Below, one piece after another: positions 6,631 to 8,450 of a stretch of DNA of 8,450 nt. A program made the position numbers and the translations under genes. Within the stretch, counting starts at the first letter, position 1. Each line of letters starts with the position of its first letter. The DNA is from Helicobacter sp. (lineage in GTDB: Bacteria > Campylobacterota > Campylobacteria > Campylobacterales > Helicobacteraceae), in the NCBI GenBank assembly GCA_029257755.1, contig JARIAP010000045.1, positions 1 to 8,450 of the forward strand. The letters are read 5' to 3'. The notes beneath the pieces are model-generated. The model saw only the letters and a list, made by a program, of their open reading frames with translations. It did no database searches and had not been told where the DNA came from.

Positions 6631-6682
6631 CCTATAACTATAAAATTATAAGAAACAAACTTACATATATTTTCATTTGTAA

Positions 6683-7057
6683 TTATTTATCTAATGGTTT
6701 TAGATTAGAAATTTCTTCATCATTAAATAAACGCAAAGTAAATGTAAATTTACTTCCACTACCATATTCTAATGAAAATTCACTACCATTGCCATTAGAG
6801 GCTTCTAGTATTATTTGCGTATGTTTATAATATTCATATTGTGACTTAGCCATATAAAATTTAGCCCCAGATAATTCTCCTAACTCTACATCATTACTTC
6901 CTATATTAAAATCATCTATTTTATAACATAATGGAACAGAACCTTCACAACACCCACCACTTTGATGAAATAAAATTTCACCATATTCTTTTTGCAATTT
7001 TCCTATAAGTTCAATTGCCTCTTTTGTAGCAATAACTCTATCTGTAAATTTACCCAT
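6683..7057 (-). CDS. DUF779 family protein, small cysteine-rich, function unknown
   Basis: The 124 residues match the DUF779 pattern throughout: a helical start, then FHQSGGCCEGSVPLCY at 30-45, a strand-rich middle with ELSGAKFYMAKSQYEYYKHT at 61-80, and FSLEYGSGSKFTFTLRLF at 94-111. Cys36, Cys37, Cys44, His31 and His79 are the obvious candidates for metal or redox chemistry. There is no signal peptide, so it should be cytoplasmic. In many bacteria this family is encoded beside an acetaldehyde or other NAD-dependent aldehyde dehydrogenase, but no such gene is in this window and the gene stands alone here. The start is secure: AAAGGAG at 7064-7070 lies six bases before the ATG. The family's biochemical role is not known to me. 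Confidence 0.88.
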   Translation of the reverse strand: MGKFTDRVIATKEAIELIGKLQKEYGEILFHQSGGCCEGSVPLCYKIDDFNIGSNDVELGELSGAKFYMAKSQYEYYKHTQIILEASNGNGSEFSLEYGSGSKFTFTLRLFNDEEISNLKPLDK

Positions 7058-7063
7058 AAAAAA

Positions 7064-7070
7064 CTCCTTT
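7064..7070 (-). promoter_or_regulatory. Strong ribosome binding site of the DUF779 gene
   Basis: On the minus strand AAAGGAG is followed by six T bases and the ATG at 7057. It is the best-spaced strong match to the anti-Shine-Dalgarno sequence in the window and suggests high translation of this small protein. Confidence 0.7.
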
Positions 7071-7075
7071 AGAAT

Positions 7076-7090
7076 ATAATTTGTAATTAT
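7076..7090. promoter_or_regulatory. Palindrome ATAATT-TGT-AATTAT upstream of DUF779, possible operator
   Basis: A perfect 6-bp inverted repeat with a three-base centre lies just upstream of the DUF779 ribosome site, where a repressor would block transcription. It loosely recalls the AT-rich dyads bound by Fur-family regulators in Helicobacter, but it does not match a defined box and could be chance. Confidence 0.25.
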
Positions 7091-7260
7091 TATGACATAG
7101 ATTCTAAAACCATAGTTGAATTTATAGAAATTTATATATTTTAGTATAATATCTAATATTTATCTAGATTAATAAAACTAAATTTTGTTGTATAAGTTTA
7201 TTAAATTATAAGCACATTTATACTAACAATGCAATAAATTTAGTAATTATGGTGATTTTA

Positions 7261-7306
7261 ATTATATTGCTAAACTTGAAACTAATAATTTGCATAGCAA
7301 TATAAT
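7261..7306. repeat. Perfect 12-bp inverted repeat with 22-base loop
   Basis: ATTATATTGCTA at 7261-7272 is the exact reverse complement of TAGCAATATAAT at 7295-7306. It lies about 50 bp past the stop of the Sel1-repeat gene and about 200 bp upstream of the DUF779 start. Neither strand has a T tract after the stem, so it is not a standard intrinsic terminator. It could still be a 3' stem protecting the Sel1 mRNA, a protein-binding site, or part of a small RNA. A smaller dyad, TACTAA/TTAGTA, lies beside it at 7221-7245. Confidence 0.5.
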
Positions 7307-7355
7307 ATATAATTTAAATGCTTGTATTCTAGCTATTTTTTGATTTGATAAAAAT

Positions 7356-8045
7356 TTAAAAAACACTTCTTTTACTATATAATGATGGAATACCAGCTTG
7401 ATTTAATTCTTTGTAGAGATCACAACCTTTTTGCATACCAAGATCACATGCTATACCATAAAATTCTTTTGCAAGAGATAAATCATGCGATAAAACTTTT
7501 CCTTCTTGATGTAAATTGCCAAGACTAAAACAAGCTTTTGCATAATCTAACTTACATGACTTTTTATATAATTCCATAACTTTTTCATAATCTTGTCGTG
7601 TGCCTTTGCCATTTTCATAAAGCCACCCTAGCTTAAAACATGATGCAGAATGTTTTTTTGAACATGTTTTTTTTAAATATTCTATAGCTTTTATATATTC
7701 TTGCCTTCTTATTTTGTTTAAACCAATAAAATAACATCCATGTGTATTCTTCGCCTTACAGCTTTTATCAAAAAATGGCATTGATTCTTCAATTAAATCT
7801 AAATTCCAAAAAATTTCACCAATAGCAACACATTCTTTTTTTGAATCACAATCTTCTTGTGTCTTTAAGCCATCTTTCATTAAAATTTTACAAGATTCTT
7901 TATTTTTATTGAGACATTGTTGAACATAAATATCCCATGCTTCTGCATTTATATTGTCTAATTTTCCTACACGAATAGAATCAAGATTTTGTGCAAAGCA
8001 ATGAATATTTATAATACACAAAGCAATAAAAAATATTCTACCCAT
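7356..8045 (-). CDS. Secreted cysteine-rich Sel1-repeat protein (Hcp-like)
   Basis: A signal peptide (MGRIFFIALCIINIHCFA, residues 1-18) leads into disulfide-paired helix-turn-helix repeats as in the Helicobacter cysteine-rich proteins. Cysteine pairs with the diagnostic CX7C spacing are C44/C52, C96/C104, C128/C136, C164/C172 and C200/C208, plus a CX5C pair C66/C72. Repeat spacing is 32 to 36 residues, and the clearest units are ASCFKLGWLYENGKGTRQDY at 134-153 and AKACFSLGNLHQEGKVLSHD at 169-188. Hcp proteins are periplasmic or released, were first reported as penicillin-binding or weak beta-lactamases, and are thought to act in protein-protein contacts; any enzymatic role here is uncertain. 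The start is supported by AAGGA at 8051-8055. It begins 32 bp after the chemoreceptor stop on the same strand, so co-transcription is plausible. At 229 residues it is a normal Hcp length. Confidence 0.9.
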   Translation of the reverse strand: MGRIFFIALCIINIHCFAQNLDSIRVGKLDNINAEAWDIYVQQCLNKNKESCKILMKDGLKTQEDCDSKKECVAIGEIFWNLDLIEESMPFFDKSCKAKNTHGCYFIGLNKIRRQEYIKAIEYLKKTCSKKHSASCFKLGWLYENGKGTRQDYEKVMELYKKSCKLDYAKACFSLGNLHQEGKVLSHDLSLAKEFYGIACDLGMQKGCDLYKELNQAGIPSLYSKRSVF

Positions 8046-8077
8046 TTATTTCCTTGTAATATATTCATTGCATATTA

Positions 8078-8450
8078 TTAAAATTTTTTCCTATTCACAT
8101 CATCTAATATTCTAGTAGCTACAGAATCTACTGCATTGCTTATTTCTTGTGAATGATTAGCTATTGCTACATTTTGTTGTGTAGCAGCTTCTAATTGTGA
8201 TATTGCTTCATTTATTTGTCCTATACCTTGTGATTGCTCTTTAATAGATTCTGCCATATCATTTATGCTTTGCACTAAGATATTTGTATTTGCTTCTATC
8301 TCTCCTAAACTCTTTTGAGTGCGTTCTGCTAGTTTTCTTACTTCATCTGCAACTACTGCAAAGCCTCTGCCATGTTCTCCTGCTCTTGCTGCTTCTATTG
8401 CTGCATTAAGTGCTAATAGATTTGTTTGGTCTGCTATATCTCTAATAATG
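8078..8450 (-). CDS. Methyl-accepting chemotaxis protein, C-terminal part (5' end outside window)
   Basis: The frame enters at the right edge and gives 123 residues of the cytoplasmic signalling domain. The conserved hairpin tip that contacts CheA and CheW is intact: [19 protein letters not shown] at fragment residues 6-24, then [20 protein letters not shown] at 25-44. The returning helix (45-123) holds the second methylation region, including [16 protein letters not shown]. The protein ends DDVNRKKF with no CheR/CheB-tethering pentapeptide, as is common for Helicobacter receptors. The sensor domain and membrane segments lie outside the window, so ligand and topology cannot be judged. A GTG at 8273-8275 lies inside the signalling helix and is not a start. 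Confidence 0.95.
   Translation of the reverse strand, partial: IIRDIADQTNLLALNAAIEAARAGEHGRGFAVVADEVRKLAERTQKSLGEIEANTNILVQSINDMAESIKEQSQGIGQINEAISQLEAATQQNVAIANHSQEISNAVDSVATRILDDVNRKKF

Larger units (their letters stand above)
6169..6682. other. Gene-free AT-rich gap between convergent genes
   Basis: No gene is supported in these 514 bp; G+C is as low as 6 of 60 bases at 6241-6300 by hand count. It lies between the 3' ends of a plus-strand and a minus-strand gene, so a terminator region is expected. I see two weak hairpins near the DUF779 side (6551-6582 and 6612-6630). On the other side, the T-rich TTTTTTATTTTT near 6195 has no convincing stem before it. Confidence 0.6.

Noticed and set aside
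8273..8275. GTG start for a separate 65-residue protein at the 3' end of the chemoreceptor
   Set aside because: The frame continues upstream without a break into the conserved chemoreceptor hairpin, and no ribosome site precedes the GTG.
1..8450. Phase-variation tracts, CRISPR array, tRNA, transposase or toxin-antitoxin pair
   Set aside because: No G or C run longer than five, no spaced repeats of CRISPR type, no cloverleaf sequence, and no matching protein motifs were seen on either strand.

Overview
The window looks like a chromosomal stretch of a very AT-rich Helicobacter-type campylobacterote. Supporting signs are a methyl-accepting chemotaxis protein ending in KKF with no CheR-tethering tail, a secreted Sel1-repeat protein whose cysteines are spaced like those of the Helicobacter cysteine-rich proteins (Hcp), TATAAT -10 boxes set in AT-rich DNA without clear -35 boxes, and short genes separated by long, extremely AT-rich gaps. 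Species cannot be named from the sequence alone.

Layout, left to right. Positions 1-216 (minus) hold the first 36 codons of what looks like a D-lactate dehydrogenase-type FAD oxidase. It is cut off by a junction with unrelated sequence that stays open to the left edge in another frame. A 540-bp gene-free AT-rich gap follows. Next is an unrecognised exported protein of 330 residues (minus, 775-1767), divergent from a PiT-family phosphate transporter (2034-3629), which ends at a strong 14-bp terminator. The undecaprenyl diphosphate synthase gene uppS (true start 3790) converges, with a 10-bp gap, on an O6-alkylguanine-DNA alkyltransferase gene (minus, 4469-4960). That gene is divergent from a second unrecognised exported helical protein (true start 5098, ending 6168). 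A 514-bp AT-rich gap separates it from a DUF779 gene (minus, 6683-7057). After a gap containing a perfect 12-bp inverted repeat come the Hcp-like Sel1 protein (minus, 7356-8045) and, 32 bp upstream of it, the 3' end of a chemoreceptor gene (minus, 8078 to beyond the right edge).

The recognised genes are housekeeping functions that do not form one pathway: phosphate uptake, the lipid carrier for cell-wall synthesis, DNA alkylation repair, and chemotaxis. Three of the proteins are predicted to be exported and either have no recognisable family or belong to the disulfide-rich Hcp group. I see no CRISPR array, tRNA, rRNA, insertion sequence, long G or C phase-variation tract, or obvious defence or mobile system. 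The points most worth a second look are the UppS with several unusual ligand-site residues, the truncated oxidase junction, a strongly over-represented TAGAWTCTA word, the Hcp-chemoreceptor pair, and the repeats and inverted repeats in the gaps.
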